DNA of 64,000 nucleotides from Glycine soja (lineage: Eukaryota; Streptophyta; Magnoliopsida; Fabales; Fabaceae). Below are positions 22,035 through 32,891 of this stretch, one piece after another. The notes below the pieces were generated by a model that was not told the origin of the DNA, searched no databases, and was given only the letters and a program-made list of their open reading frames with translations. A program made the translations under genes and the position numbers. How positions within the stretch are numbered: position 1 is the first letter of the stretch; each line of letters starts with the position of its first letter. The stretch is taken from assembly GCF_004193775.1 (NCBI RefSeq), contig NC_041021.1, positions 16,970,934 through 17,034,933 of the forward strand. The letters are read 5' to 3'.

Positions 22035-22984
22035 AACTTTTAAATTTCTGCTTGCTATTTGATCACCTTTTGTTTGTCAAGTCATATGGGGACACACCTA
22101 GTTGCTCATGATCCTACGAATTTAAATAAAACGAGCACAAGCTCGAAGGTAGTCATACCTCACAAAATATATATATGTATGTTTAGGTAGAAAGATACCT
22201 TAGATATGCATGCATGTAAACAAAAAATACTTCACAAAATATATATATGTATGTTTTGGTAGCAAGATACCTTAGATATGCATGTATGTAGCAAAAAGAT
22301 ACCTCACAAAATATATATATGTATGTTTCGGTAGCAAGATACCTTGGATACGCATGTATATAGCAAAAATACCTAAAAAATATACACATGTTTAGGTAGC
22401 AAAATACCTCATGGAAAAAAAGGGAAAAAAAAACAAAACAAAAACAAACAAGAAAAAGAAATAAACAAATAAAAAAAAGAAAAAAAAGAAAAAAAAGAAA
22501 AAAGAAAAATAAGTTGTCTAGCTGAAAAACCAACATGCTTTTGAAAAGAGATGACTTCCAACTTTTCTTTGAAAAAATTCACTGATCATAACTAGTTTTT
22601 GAAAAAATGTGTGTGTACACCCGAAGGGTGAACGCTGTGAAATTTCCCCGGACGCCCAAAATGGACTCGGATGAATGCACAAATTGATAAAAGAACATAT
22701 TTTGGAAACATTGGGTTGATTTAAAATAGAGGAAATAAATCCTGAGCCCTAGCATCACATGACCATAAAAATTTGACACTTGAGTGTCCACATAGGTGCA
22801 TGCATGACCAGTTTTGCATAAAGTTTCCAAATCATCATTCTTGCATTTGTGTCATGGAAATAATGTGGGGCATCCCTTTTATCCTTGAACCAAACCAAAC
22901 CCTGACATGTATCATGTCTAGCCATTCTACAAGCCTTGAGCCAAAATCCTTACTCACCATAAACCTTGACCCAGGGTGAGAATG
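22035..22984 (+). repeat. 71-bp tandem repeats and low-complexity DNA
   Basis: Three good copies and one decayed copy of a ~71-bp unit start near 22158, 22230 and 22301. Each has CACAAAATATATATATGTAT, GGTAG-AAGATACCTT and GCATGTATGTA. An A-rich, AAAAAAGAAA-type stretch follows (22418-22512). 22513-22984 has no recognisable gene. Confidence 0.7.
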
Positions 22985-23215
22985 TCAATCCTTACCCTCG
23001 AAAAAAAAAAAAAGGAAATTCCCAATCAAAGAGAGGGAGAAAGCAAAAAAGAAAAGAAAGGAAATTCCCAATCAAAGTGTGGGAGAAAGCAAAAAGAAAA
23101 GAAAGGAAATTCTAAATCAAAGAGTGGGAGAAAGCAAAAAGAAAAGAAAGAAAATTCCCAATCAAAGAATGGGAGAAAGTAAAAAAGGAAGAAAGAAAAG
23201 GAAAGAAAGCTCCTG
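22985..23215 (+). repeat. ~44-bp purine-rich tandem repeat
   Basis: About five copies of a unit with GGAAATTCCCAATCAAAG, then GGGAGAAAGCAAAAA and GAAAAGAAA. The strand is nearly all purine apart from the TTCCCAATC block. The open frame across it is a repeat artefact. Confidence 0.75.
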
Positions 23216-24225
23216 ATCAAGGATCGAAAGAAAACAGAAGAAATATGCAGAAAGGTCTTTGGACCAGAAAATATCTGAACATATACAGAATTGCCACCAA
23301 ATGAACAAAAAAGAAGGAAAGGAAACCATGACCTAAAGTGGTCTTCTCCCTCTGATTACCAACCAAAATCCTGTGCGTCGGTGACTTGTTCGCCTCGCGC
23401 AAAACCAAAACAGAAAAGGAAAAGGCCAAAAACACGCAAAAGCTGAAAAACCCACCAAAAGAACCCATTCCCAAGGGAAGCCCTATTGATCCATGATCAC
23501 ACATGTAATTTTTGATTTGATAGGAAATAATTTGCAAAGCCAAGTCATGACATATCTATGGTTCGGAATTAGGATGAAACACTTACCTGTGTGAGATTGA
23601 TACACTTTGAGTGGATTTCTTCTATTTTTGTCGAACCCAGTGTTTCCTCTAAATGGTCATTTAGAAACGAAATGCTAACATCCAAAATCTCATTTATGGT
23701 TATGGGGGGGTTTCATCAGCAGACTCTCCTTCCCCGGTAGACGCATTGTTTTTCACTCAAAAAAGGCATATGCTGCTCTAATAAGTTGGAATGTTTGTCT
23801 CTTTGCTAAAGCATGTTTGCATTTTAGTGGAGAAAACACCGAGACTTTTTCAAGTCTCACAAGTTATCCAGAACTACGTAGGTCTGAGTTCCTCGTTGGA
23901 GGATACGTAGGAGCAAGAGCCTCGCTTTTGTCGACCACATCGCCTTTTGTTGCCATGACCCAAGAGCAGGTAGCCCGCGGAGACACCTTACGGTTATCCG
24001 CACCTCGTCATTCAGTGACCCCAAGTGTGATTGATGAGCAGAGGCCAATATGGTCATCTGCGCCCTTTCCGGAGATGTCAGCATCTTCCGGTGGAGACTT
24101 TTTCAAGTCTCGCAAGTTATCTAGAACTACGTAGGTCTGAGTTCCTCATTGGAGGATACGTAGGAGCAAGAGCCTTGCTTTTGTCGGCCGCCCCACAAGA
24201 TCTGTCATATTGACCCTGAGGTCAT
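23216..24225 (+). other. Spacer with two internal copies of the LTR hairpin H2
   Basis: Two ~80-bp blocks (from about 23862 and 24112, 253 bp apart) hold CTACGTAGGTCTGAG, a short stem-loop and GGATACGTAGGAGCAAGAGC. They match the transcribed end of the Ogre LTRs. Their inner stem is TCCTC/GAGGA with loop GTTG or ATTG, unlike the longer loops in the LTRs. The rest is non-coding. Confidence 0.65.
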
Positions 24226-26418
24226 GTGACATGCGGAGACAAAATTTGGTCAATCCACACCCCTTTGCCATTCAGACACAGTCGTGTCCGATGGCACGCA
24301 GAGACAAAACTTGGTCATTCTGCACCCTTTGTCATCCAGAGGCGGCGGGCCCGATGACACGCGGAGACAAAATTTGGTCATTCCGCACCCCTTTGCCATT
24401 CAGACACAGTCGTGTCCGATGGTACGCAGAGACAAAATTCGGTCATTCTGCACCCTTTGTCATCCAGAGGCGGTGGGCCCGATGACACGCGGAGACAAAA
24501 TTTGGTCATTCCGCACCCCTTTGCCATTCAGACACAGTCGTGTCCGATGGTACGCAGAGACAAAACTTGGTCATTCTGCACCCTTTGTCATCCAGAGGCG
24601 GCGGGCCCGATGACACGCGGAGACAAAATTTGGTCATTCCGCACCCCTTTGCCATTCAGACACAGTCGTGTCCGATGGTATGCAGAGACAAAATTCGGTC
24701 ATTCTGCACCCTTTGTCATCCAGAGGCGGCGGGCCCGATGACACGCGGAGACAAAATTTGGTCATTCCACAGCCCTTTGCCATTCAGACACAGTCGTGTC
24801 CGATGGTACGCAGAGACAAAACTTGGTCATTCTACACCCTTTGTCATCCAGAGGCGGCGGGCCCGATGACACGCGGAGATAAAATTTGGTCATTCCGCAC
24901 CCCTTTGCCATTCAGACACAGTCATGTCCGATTGTACGCAGAGACAAAATTTGGTCATTCTGCACCCTTTGTCATCCAAAGGCGGCGGGCCAGATGACAC
25001 GCGGAGACAAAATTTGGTCATTCTGCACCCCTTTGCCATTCAGACACAGTCGTGTCCGATGGTACGCAGAGACAAAACTTGGTCATTCTACACCCTTTGT
25101 CATCCAGAGGCGGCGGGCCCGATGACACGCGGAGACAAAATTTGGTCATTCCACAGCCCTTTGCCATTCAGACACAGTCGTGTCCGATGGTACGCAGAGA
25201 CAAAACTTGGTCATTCTACACCCTTTGTCATCCAGAGGCGGCGGGCCCGATGACACGCGGAGATAAAATTTGGTCATTCCGCACCCCTTTGCCATTCAGA
25301 CACAGTCATGTCCGATTGTACGCAGAGACAAAATTTGGTCATTCTGCACCCTTTGTCATCCAAAGGCGGCGGGCCAGATGACACGCGGAGACAAAATTTG
25401 GTCATTCTGCACCCCTTTGCCATTCAGACACAGTCGTGTCCGATGGTACGCAGAGACAAAACTTGGTCATTCTGCACCCTTTGTCATCCAGAGGCGGCGG
25501 GCCCGATGACACGCGGAGATAAAATTTGGTCATTCCGCACCCCTTTGCCATTCAGACACAGTCGTGTCCGATGGTACGCAGAGACAAAACTTGGTCATTC
25601 TGCACCCTTTGTCATCCAGAGGCGGCGGGCCCGATGACACGCGGAGACAAAATTTGGTCATTCCGCACCCCTTTGCCATTCAGACACAGTCGTGTCCGAT
25701 GGTATGCAGAGACAAAATTCGGTCATTCTGCACCCTTTGTCATCCAGAGGCGGCGGGCCCGATGACACGCGGAGACAAAATTTGGTCATTCCACAGCCCT
25801 TTGCCATTCAGACACAGTCGTGTCCGATGGTACGCAGAGACAAAACTTGGTCATTCTACACCCTTTGTCATCCAGAGGCGGCGGGCCCGATGACACGCGG
25901 AGATAAAATTTGGTCATTCCGCACCCCTTTGCCATTCAGACACAGTCATGTCCGATTGTACGCAGAGACAAAATTTGGTCATTCTGCACCCTTTGTCATC
26001 CAAAGGCGGCGGGCCAGATGACACGCGGAGACAAAATTTGGTCATTCTGCACCCCTTTGCCATTCAGACACAGTCGTGTCCGATGGTACGCAGAGACAAA
26101 ACTTGGTCATTCTGCACACTTTGTCATCCAGAGGCGGCGGGCCCGATGACACGCGGAGACAAAATTTGGTCATTCCGCACCCCTTTGCCATTCAGACACA
26201 GTCGTGTCCGATGGTACGCAGAGACAAAATTCGGTCATTCTGCACCCTTTGTCATCCAGAGGCGGCGGGCCCGATGACACGCGGAGACAAAATTTGGTCA
26301 TTCCGCACCCCTTTGCCATTCAGACACAGTCGTGTCCGATGGCACGCAGAGACAAAATTTGGTCATTCTGCACCCTTTGTCATCCAGAGGCGGCGGGCCC
26401 GATGACATGCGGAGATTT
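24226..26418. repeat. 128-bp tandem array, about 17 units, dimeric
   Basis: Each unit consists of two related half-units of about 65 and 63 bp. One starts GATGACACGCGGAGACAAAA and the other GATGGTACGCAGAGACAAAA, and both continue to GGTCATTC and a CACCC/CCTTTG block. Variant combinations recur at fixed multi-unit distances: 384 bp (three units; 24886 and 25270), 640 bp (five) and 1024 bp (eight; 24668 and 25692). This shows block-wise duplication. The long open frames are artefacts of 128-bp spacing in overlapping frames. Confidence 0.92.
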
Positions 26419-26717
26419 ACATCATCTTCCGCACTTACAAGATCTGTCATACTGACTTTTGAGTCATGCTGACGGGCGGAAATACCCGAGTGGTTATCCG
26501 TATAAACATTCTTTTGCTATCTGTAAGACAGAACGCTTGATAGCATGCAGAGACTGACATAGTCTTCTGCACCTTTTGTTCCCCCGAGAACAACAAGTCA
26601 TTTGCATGCGGAAATTTTATGGTCACCCGCGACTCTCGTCAACCGAGAGGAATGAAATTAGTGTCGTATCTTTACTTTCCTTTTATCTCCAATAAAAGAC
26701 AAGTAAAGAGGGGCAAC
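26419..26717 (+). other. End of internal region with polypurine tract
   Basis: A few further degenerate half-units of the 128-bp type (CGGAAATACCCGAGTGGTTA, GCAGAGACTGACATAGTC) extend to about 26640. The tract AAGTAAAGAGGGGCAA (about 26701-26716) lies directly before the 3' LTR and is the likely plus-strand primer. Confidence 0.65.
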
Positions 26718-28379
26718 TGTCATACCCTAATTTCGTCAGGGGACCTTTACTTGATGACACGCGACTTTTCTTTGGTCCTTGTGAGGTGCTTGGCACCCAT
26801 CATTAGGAAATTTGTGAAATTCCGGGACATGCCGAAAAACAAAAGAAAATATTGATGCACAATCCGTAAGGTTCCGTGACACACCGGAAATCAAATGGAA
26901 GCATTGTTGCACAAATAACTGAGGTTCCATAACGTTCCGTAAGTCAAAAAGGGGATGATTATGTAATCCACAAGGTTCCGTAACATTACGAAAAGAAAAC
27001 AAGTATTGTTACGAAATTCGTAAGATTCCGTAACTTTACGGAAAAAGAATCACAAAAAAAAGGCAGGGGGGTGTACTTAGTAAAAATGGGGGTGCAAATA
27101 GCACCCAGGCCCACTTGGGCCCTCCAGAATATTCCTCCAGAAGGTTGTTGCTTCTGGAGGAAGCAACCCTGCTCGCCTGGGCGAGCTGAGTTCGCCTGGG
27201 CGAGCTGGGCGGCAAGCATCTCCCCTATTTTGCTATAAATAGGGGAGGAAGTGAAGAAGAAAAGGGTTCAGCCCCTTAGGTACTTCTCTCTCTTTCGAAT
27301 TTGCTTGGAAAAATTGTTTCCGTGAAGAAAATCTAAGCCGAGGCGCTTCCGAAACGTTTCCGTAACGTTTTCCGTGAAGAATTTTGCAAAGGTTTCAACC
27401 GTTCTTCGACGTTCTTCATTCGTTCTTCATCGTTCTTCGATCTTCAACGGGTAAGTACCTCGAACCAAGCTTTTCGATTCATTTTATGTACCCGTGGTGG
27501 TCCACATTGTGTTTTGTGTATTTCTATTCTCGTTTCATTTACTTTTTATGCCCCCTTTTGATGTGCTTAAGCCATTTTACTTAAGTCATTTCTCGCTTAA
27601 CTTAAAAATAAAATAAATTTCCACCGAACGTTTGAATTGTATTATCCGTTAACTTCGGTTAAAATGAATTCCGACCGTTCGGTCGTGCCGTAATCACGTT
27701 GGAAATCAAAAAGAGAAAAAAAATAATATAATAATCAAAAAATATCTTTCAGCAAAATAAAGCGGAAAATCAATCGGACGTTTTCTCTTTGGGATTTCTC
27801 ATTCTTAATTGAATTGACTAAATAACTAAAGTGAAACTAAGGCTAAAATAAAGTCGCCTAGTCAAGCTCGTCCGTAAAAATAGGTTTTTGAAGTTTGTCT
27901 TTTCAATTTCTTACTAAGTAAAATGGATCATTTTTAAGGTCCAACGCCTTAAAATGATCACCTTGTAAAAAAGAATCACTTGATAAGAAAGAACTACGTA
28001 AGTCTGATTTCCTCATCGCAATTGAGGAATACGTAGGAGCAAAGGGAAACACCCTTGTCGACCACAAAAAGAGAAAAATATAAAAAGGGTATAAAGGATA
28101 TAAAGACATAAAAAGGGAACGTAAAAATCAAAGTCATGTTTGCACATTCGATTAAAGGCTGCCGTCCCTTGTGACGGACGTGTGGGGTGCAAATACCTTC
28201 CCCGTGCGTAAATACAACTCCCGAACCTTTCACTTAAAAAGTTCGTAGATCGCGTCTTTTCCGGTTTTTCCGACGTTTTCCTCAAATAAACGTTGGTGGC
28301 GACTCCGCGCGTATTCCTTTCGTGGAACACGCATCCCGCGAGTCACTCGTCGCCCTCCCGCCGAAGGTAGGTTGCGACA
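26718..28379 (+). mobile_element. 3' LTR of the pol-less Ogre-type element
   Basis: 1662 bp, colinear with the 5' LTR. Differences include scattered substitutions and a 20-bp duplication that adds a second palindromic GCC-TGGGC block (27171-27186 and 27191-27206) before the TATA box at 27234-27241. H1 is at 27926-27959 and H2 at 27994-28036. CAGAT follows at 28380. Confidence 0.93.
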
Positions 28380-28617
28380 CAGATGAATCGCTAAGTGAGG
28401 CACTTGAAAGATTCAGAAGTTTATTGCGGAAGACTCGAGATCATGGTTTTTCAGGACCGACACAGCTCAACATATTTATAGATGGGTTGAGACCACAATC
28501 TAAGTAGCTCTTGGATGCTTCAGCTGGGGGTAAGATCAAAAGGAAGACCCCTGATGAAGCAATGGACTTAATTGAAAGCATGACTTAATTGAAAGCTCAA
28601 CATATTTTCAGAGGTGT
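28380..28617 (+). pseudogene. Athila gag, continuation after the Ogre insertion
   Basis: The frame interrupted at 9848 resumes with ESLSEALERF and continues through HGFSGPTQLNIFIDGLRPQS to a stop near 28507, then in decayed form (DASAGGK, EEAMDLIESM) to about 28580. The C-terminal gag, protease and N-terminal RT are missing. A deletion joins gag almost directly to the RT active-site region at 28618. Confidence 0.85.
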
Positions 28618-30391
28618 ATGATGGCTATTTTTTCTGATATGTTCGAAAAATGCATTGAAGTTTTCATGGATGATTTCTCTATTTTTGTGCCATCTTTTGA
28701 AGGGTGCTTATCCAATCTTGAAAGAGTATTACAGAGATGTGAAGAGTCCAATCTAGTTCTCAATTGGGAGAAATGCCATTTTATGGTTCAAGATGGAATA
28801 GTGTTGGGGCATAAGATTTCAGTAAGGGGAATAGAGGTGGACAAGGCAAAGATTGATGTGATTGAGAAACTTCATCCTCCCATGAATGTCAAGGGCATGA
28901 GAAGCTTCTTAGGTGCAGTGCTTGGCCAAAGGAAGGGAAAAAATTTTCATGCTATATACTACGCCAGCAAGGTTCTAAATGATGCACAGGTGAGCTATGC
29001 TACCATAGAAAAAGAAATACTTAAAAATTTCAGATCTTATCTGGTAGGATCAAGAGTTATCATCTATACTAATCACGCATCTATTAAATATTTGCTCAAC
29101 ATGGCTGATTCCAAACCCAGATTGATAAGATGGATCTTGCTGTTACAAGAATTTGATTTGGTGATTTGGGATAAAAAGGGATCCGAAAATGTTGTAGTAG
29201 ACCATTTTTCTAGACTGGTGAATGAAGAAGTCACATCGAAAGAAGCTGAAGTTAGAGATGAATTCCCAGATGAATCTTTATTCTTAGTGAGTGAGAGACC
29301 TTGGTTTGCCGATATGGCCAACTTCAAAGCTGCAGGAATCATACCAAAAGACTTAAATGGGCAGCAGAGGAAGAAATTTTTACATGATGCTCGATTCTAT
29401 AATTGTGATGATCCACATTTGTTCAAGATAAGAGCTGACAACCTTCTAAGAAGATGTGTGACCCAAGAAGAAGTCAAGCGTATACTATGGCATTGTCATA
29501 ACTCTCCATGTGGTGGCCATTATGGTGGAGATAAGACGGCGGCCAAGGTTTTGCAATCCGGATTCTTTTGGCCCACACTCTTTAAAGATGCTCACCAGCA
29601 TGTTTTACACTGTGATCAATGTCAGAGGATGGGAGGTATATCAAGAAGAAATGAAATGCCTTTACAAAATATCATGGAGGTTGAGGTATTTGATTGCTGG
29701 GGGATTGATTTTGTAGGTCCCTTCCCTTCGTCTTTTGGAAATGAATATATACTGGTGGCTGACTATGTTTCTAAATGGGTTGAAGTAGTGGCTACCCCGC
29801 ATAATGATGCTAAGACTGTGGTGAAATTTCTGAAGAAGAATATTTTCTCAAGATTTGGGGTACCCAGAATTCTGAATAGTGATGGAGGGACACATTTTTG
29901 CAATAATTAGTTACAGAAGGTTCTGAAACAATATAATGTCACACACAAAGTAACATCACCTTATCACCCTCAGATCAATGGGCAAGCAGAAGTATCAAAT
30001 AGGGAGTTGAAATTTTTTTGGAGAAGACGGTAGCTTCTACTAGAAAGGACTGGTCCATCAAATTAGATGATGCTTTATGGGCATACAAAATAGCATTCAA
30101 GACTCTGATAGGCTTATCCCCATTTCAGATGGTGTACGACAAGTCTTGTCATCTACCAGTGGAGATGGAATACAAAGCATACTGGGCCTTGAAATTTTTG
30201 AACTTTGATGAAGCCGCATCCAGAGAACAAAGGAGGCTACAGCTCTTGGAGTTGGAAGAGATGAGATTGACTGCTTGTGAATCTTCAAAGCTGTATAAAG
30301 AAAAGGTTAAAAAGTATCATGACAAAAAGTTGCTCAAGAAGGACTTTCAGCTAGGACAACAGCTGTTGCTTTTCAACTCAAGACTTAAATT
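28618..30391 (+). pseudogene. Athila pol: RT remnant, RNase H, integrase
   Basis: The open frame 28618-29910 starts just before the RT active site (FMDDFS) and runs into an in-frame deletion: MRSFLG is joined to AVLGQRKGKNFH, losing RT thumb/connection sequence. RNase H follows (IYYASKVLNDAQ), apparently with another small deletion after the EKE motif, then an integrase zinc region (HCHNSPCGGHYGG, CDQCQ) and core (WGIDFVGPFP, NSDGGTHF). A stop at 29908-29910 and a frameshift near 30010 break it. The rest of integrase continues to 30391, where the copia element is inserted. Confidence 0.88.
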
Positions 30392-31472
30392 TATAGAAGC
30401 AAATGACTTTGATGTTTTGATGATGATCATGATGATTTGATGCAAATGATTCAAGAATACAAGCCACAACATCAAGATGGTCACTAGTATTTTAGGAAGG
30501 GAATTCCTAATTGATTTAGCAAAAGGTTTGGCCAAGTAATTTGAGTTAAAAAGTGTTTTTCAAGAGATTTACTCTCTGGTAATCGATTACCAGAGGATGT
30601 AATCGATTACCAGTGGCCAAAAATGGTTTACAACAACTACTAAATATTTGAATTCAAATTTTAGACTGTGTAATCGATTACACCATATTGGTAATCGATT
30701 ACCAGCAGTTAATAAACGTTTTAATTTAAATATTAAAGCCTGTAATCGATTACACAATTATTGTAATCGATTACCAGAGGAGATTTTCAGAAAATAACTT
30801 TCAAGAGTCACATCTATTCAAATGGTTTATGAATGGCCATCAAAGGCCTATTTATATGTGACTTGGAAACACGAATTTAGAGAGAGTTTTTTGATTGCCC
30901 AAAATGTTTTATCCTCTCAAAAGATTAAGAGAGTTTTTCTAAATTGAAATGTCTTATCCTCTCAAAGAATTCCTTGGTCAAACACTTGCATATTCAAATA
31001 AGGAATTGTGATTGATCTTCATTGTACAATCTGTCTCTTTCAAGAGAGATTTCTTCTTCTTTTCTTTTTACTTCTGAAAAAGGGTTAAGAGACTGAGGGT
31101 CGCTTGTTGTAAAGGATTCCTGAACACAAGGGAAGGGTTGTCCCTGTGTTATTCAGACTTTGTAAAAGGATTTTACAAAGAGAGTGGAAAATCTCAAGTG
31201 GGTTGCTAGAGGACTGGACGTAGGCACAGGAAGTGACCAAACCAGTATAAATCAAGTTTGCATTTCTCTCTTCCCTTAAACTTCTTTTATTTATTGCTAT
31301 TTATCTTTTGCCTTTAAAGAAATTTATTCTGAATTATCTTTTGAGTAATTCATGTTAAGGGTGCATTGTTAATCTAAAAAGAGAGAGCGAAATTTTAAAT
31401 TGGGGAATAGTTCTTGTTATCTTAGTTCAACCCCCCCCCCTTCTTAAGATAACTGAGGCCATTTGTCTAACA
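30392..31472 (+). mobile_element. 5' LTR of the copia element
   Basis: 1081 bp, ending TCTAACA. It holds three palindrome pairs: 30580/30600, 30671/30692 and 30743/30764 (spacing 20, 21, 21). The 3' LTR has the same pairs at 38483/38503, 38571/38592 and 38643/38664. The LTRs differ at few places, including a poly-C run near 31430 and a short repeat near the start. Confidence 0.93.
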
Positions 31473-31474
31473 AG

Positions 31475-31486
31475 TGGTATCAGAGC
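31475..31486 (+). other. Copia primer-binding site
   Basis: TGGTATCAGAGC, two bases after the LTR, is the standard complement to the 3' end of initiator tRNA-Met used by plant copia elements. Confidence 0.92.
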
Positions 31487-31525
31487 AGGATTCTTGTATA
31501 AAGTTTAAAAACTTCAAGAATAGAA

Positions 31526-32527
31526 ATGGCCTCATCCAACTTTCCATTTCTTGAGGGAAATTCTATTAATAGGCCTCTTATGTTCAATGGCGAGGGTTAT
31601 TACTATTGGAAAACCCGAATGCAGATCCTTATTGAGGCCATAGATTTAAATATATGGGATGCCATTGAAGTTGGTCCTTTTGTTCCTACAAAGGTAGTGG
31701 GAAATGCAACTATAGAAAAACCAAGAAAAGAATGGAATGATGATGAAAGAAGAAAGGTTCAATACAATTCAAAGGCCAAAAATATAATCACTTCTGCATT
31801 AGGCATGGATGAATTTTTTAGAGTCTCAAATTGTAAAAATGCAAAAGAAATGTGGGATACATTGCAAGTAACCTATGAAGGCACAACTGATGTCAAGAGA
31901 TCTAGAATAAACACTCTCACACATGAATATGAACTGTTCAAAATGTTTCAATATGAGACCATAGAAGATATGCAAAAGAGACTTACTCATATAGTTAATC
32001 ATCTTGCATAATTGGGAAAAATATTTCCTAATGAAAATCTTATTAACAAAGTGTTGAGATGTTTAAGCAGGCAATGGCAACCAAAAGTAACAGCAATTGC
32101 AGAATCAAGAGATCTCACTAATATATTTCTTGCCACTCTCTTTGGAAAACTTCAAGAACATGAAATGGAACTTATGAGACTCCATCAACATGAAGAGAAT
32201 GATATAAAGAGAAAAGGAATAGCACTCCGAGCCTCATCATCTTTTATTCAAAAAGAAAGTGACAAAGAGGACTTGACTGAAATAGAAGAAGATGATGATG
32301 ATTTCAGACTCTTTGTGAAAAGGTACAATAAACTTCTGAGAAACAAAAGAAATAAAAGGAAATCAAACATCAATACAAAGAAGAAAGAAGAAGACTCCTC
32401 CTTAGCCCCATCATGCTATGAAAGTAATCAACCTGGGCACATGAGATCCGATTATCTTGTCTTTGAAAGAAGAATTGAAAAATCCGACAAGAGGAATCTC
32501 AAAGAAAAGAAAGAAAAGAAAACATAG
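31526..32527 (+). pseudogene. Copia gag with one internal stop
   Basis: Starts at the ATG at 31526. The N-terminal domain has the copia Gag features NRPLMFNGEGYYYWKTRM and KEMWDTLQVTYEGT. A TAA at 32009-32011 stands where the minus-strand copy has Ser; the frame continues directly through LINKVLRCLSR. Only one knuckle region is left and it is damaged (CYESNQPGHMRSDY, lacking the second and last Cys). The stretch that follows the knuckle in the minus-strand copy is deleted. Confidence 0.9.
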
Positions 32528-32891
32528 ATCACTTGGGAAGAAAATAAAAAAAAATTCTTCAAGTGATTCAGAAAAATAAAATCATAAATCTGGGTATCAT
32601 GATGAAAGACTATGAAAACGGAGAAGAGCAAAAGCGATACATTGATAGCAATTTTTCCAAACACATGGCATGCATCAAAGTTTATTCAACAAACAAAGGC
32701 CACTTGATCAACAAGCCCAACAAGTAATATCAAATGATACAAACAGGTCACTTGTCTTTGATTGATTACTTTGAAGATCTTTGATTGATTACTTTGATTA
32801 CTTTGATGACTTTTGTTAACTTTTGAATGAGTTTTGATGCTTGTTTACTCCTTAAATATTTGATTTTCATTAATATTTTTTTTATAGTTAT
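32528..32891 (+). pseudogene. Protease trace and deletion scar
   Basis: AT-rich sequence in which one frame still shows YIDSNFSKHM near 32637-32667, the copia protease active-site region with DSG changed to DSN. Between it and RT the integrase (about 1.5 kb in the minus-strand copy) is gone. 32740-32885 is TTTGATTACTTTGAT-type repetitive filler. Confidence 0.7.

Larger units (their letters stand above)
9849..28379 (+). mobile_element. Pol-less Ogre-type (SNARE-like) element, 18.5 kb
   Basis: Both LTRs begin TGTCATACCC and end TTGCGACA. They are flanked by perfect CAGAT duplications (9844-9848 and 28380-28384), and the Athila gag frame continues across. The inside has a primer site, ORF1 and gag remnants, then about 9.7 kb without any pol motif. 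An extra ORF before gag is a hallmark of Ogre elements. Soybean is known to carry GmOgre and non-autonomous SNARE partners; this copy fits the latter, but I could not align it. The two LTRs look very similar by eye, so insertion was fairly recent. A minus-strand copia solo LTR lies inside. Confidence 0.9.

Noticed and set aside
22183..22536. 117-codon minus-strand frame with many Phe/Leu/Tyr that looks like membrane segments
   Set aside because: It is the complement of an A-rich low-complexity run and AT-rich 71-bp repeats. Hydrophobicity is a by-product of poly-T codons.
22976..23220. Lys/Glu-rich frame (plus) and Phe/Ser-rich frame (minus) in the purine repeat
   Set aside because: Composition of a purine-rich tandem repeat; no start context or relative.
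24226..26418. CRISPR-like array
   Set aside because: Repeats are contiguous 128-bp units without unique spacers, and the window is a plant genome.
24210..26455. Series of overlapping 79-109 codon frames in the 128-bp array
   Set aside because: 128 is not a multiple of three, so each frame ends after about 2.5 units and a new one starts in the next unit. There is no coding signal beyond the repeat.
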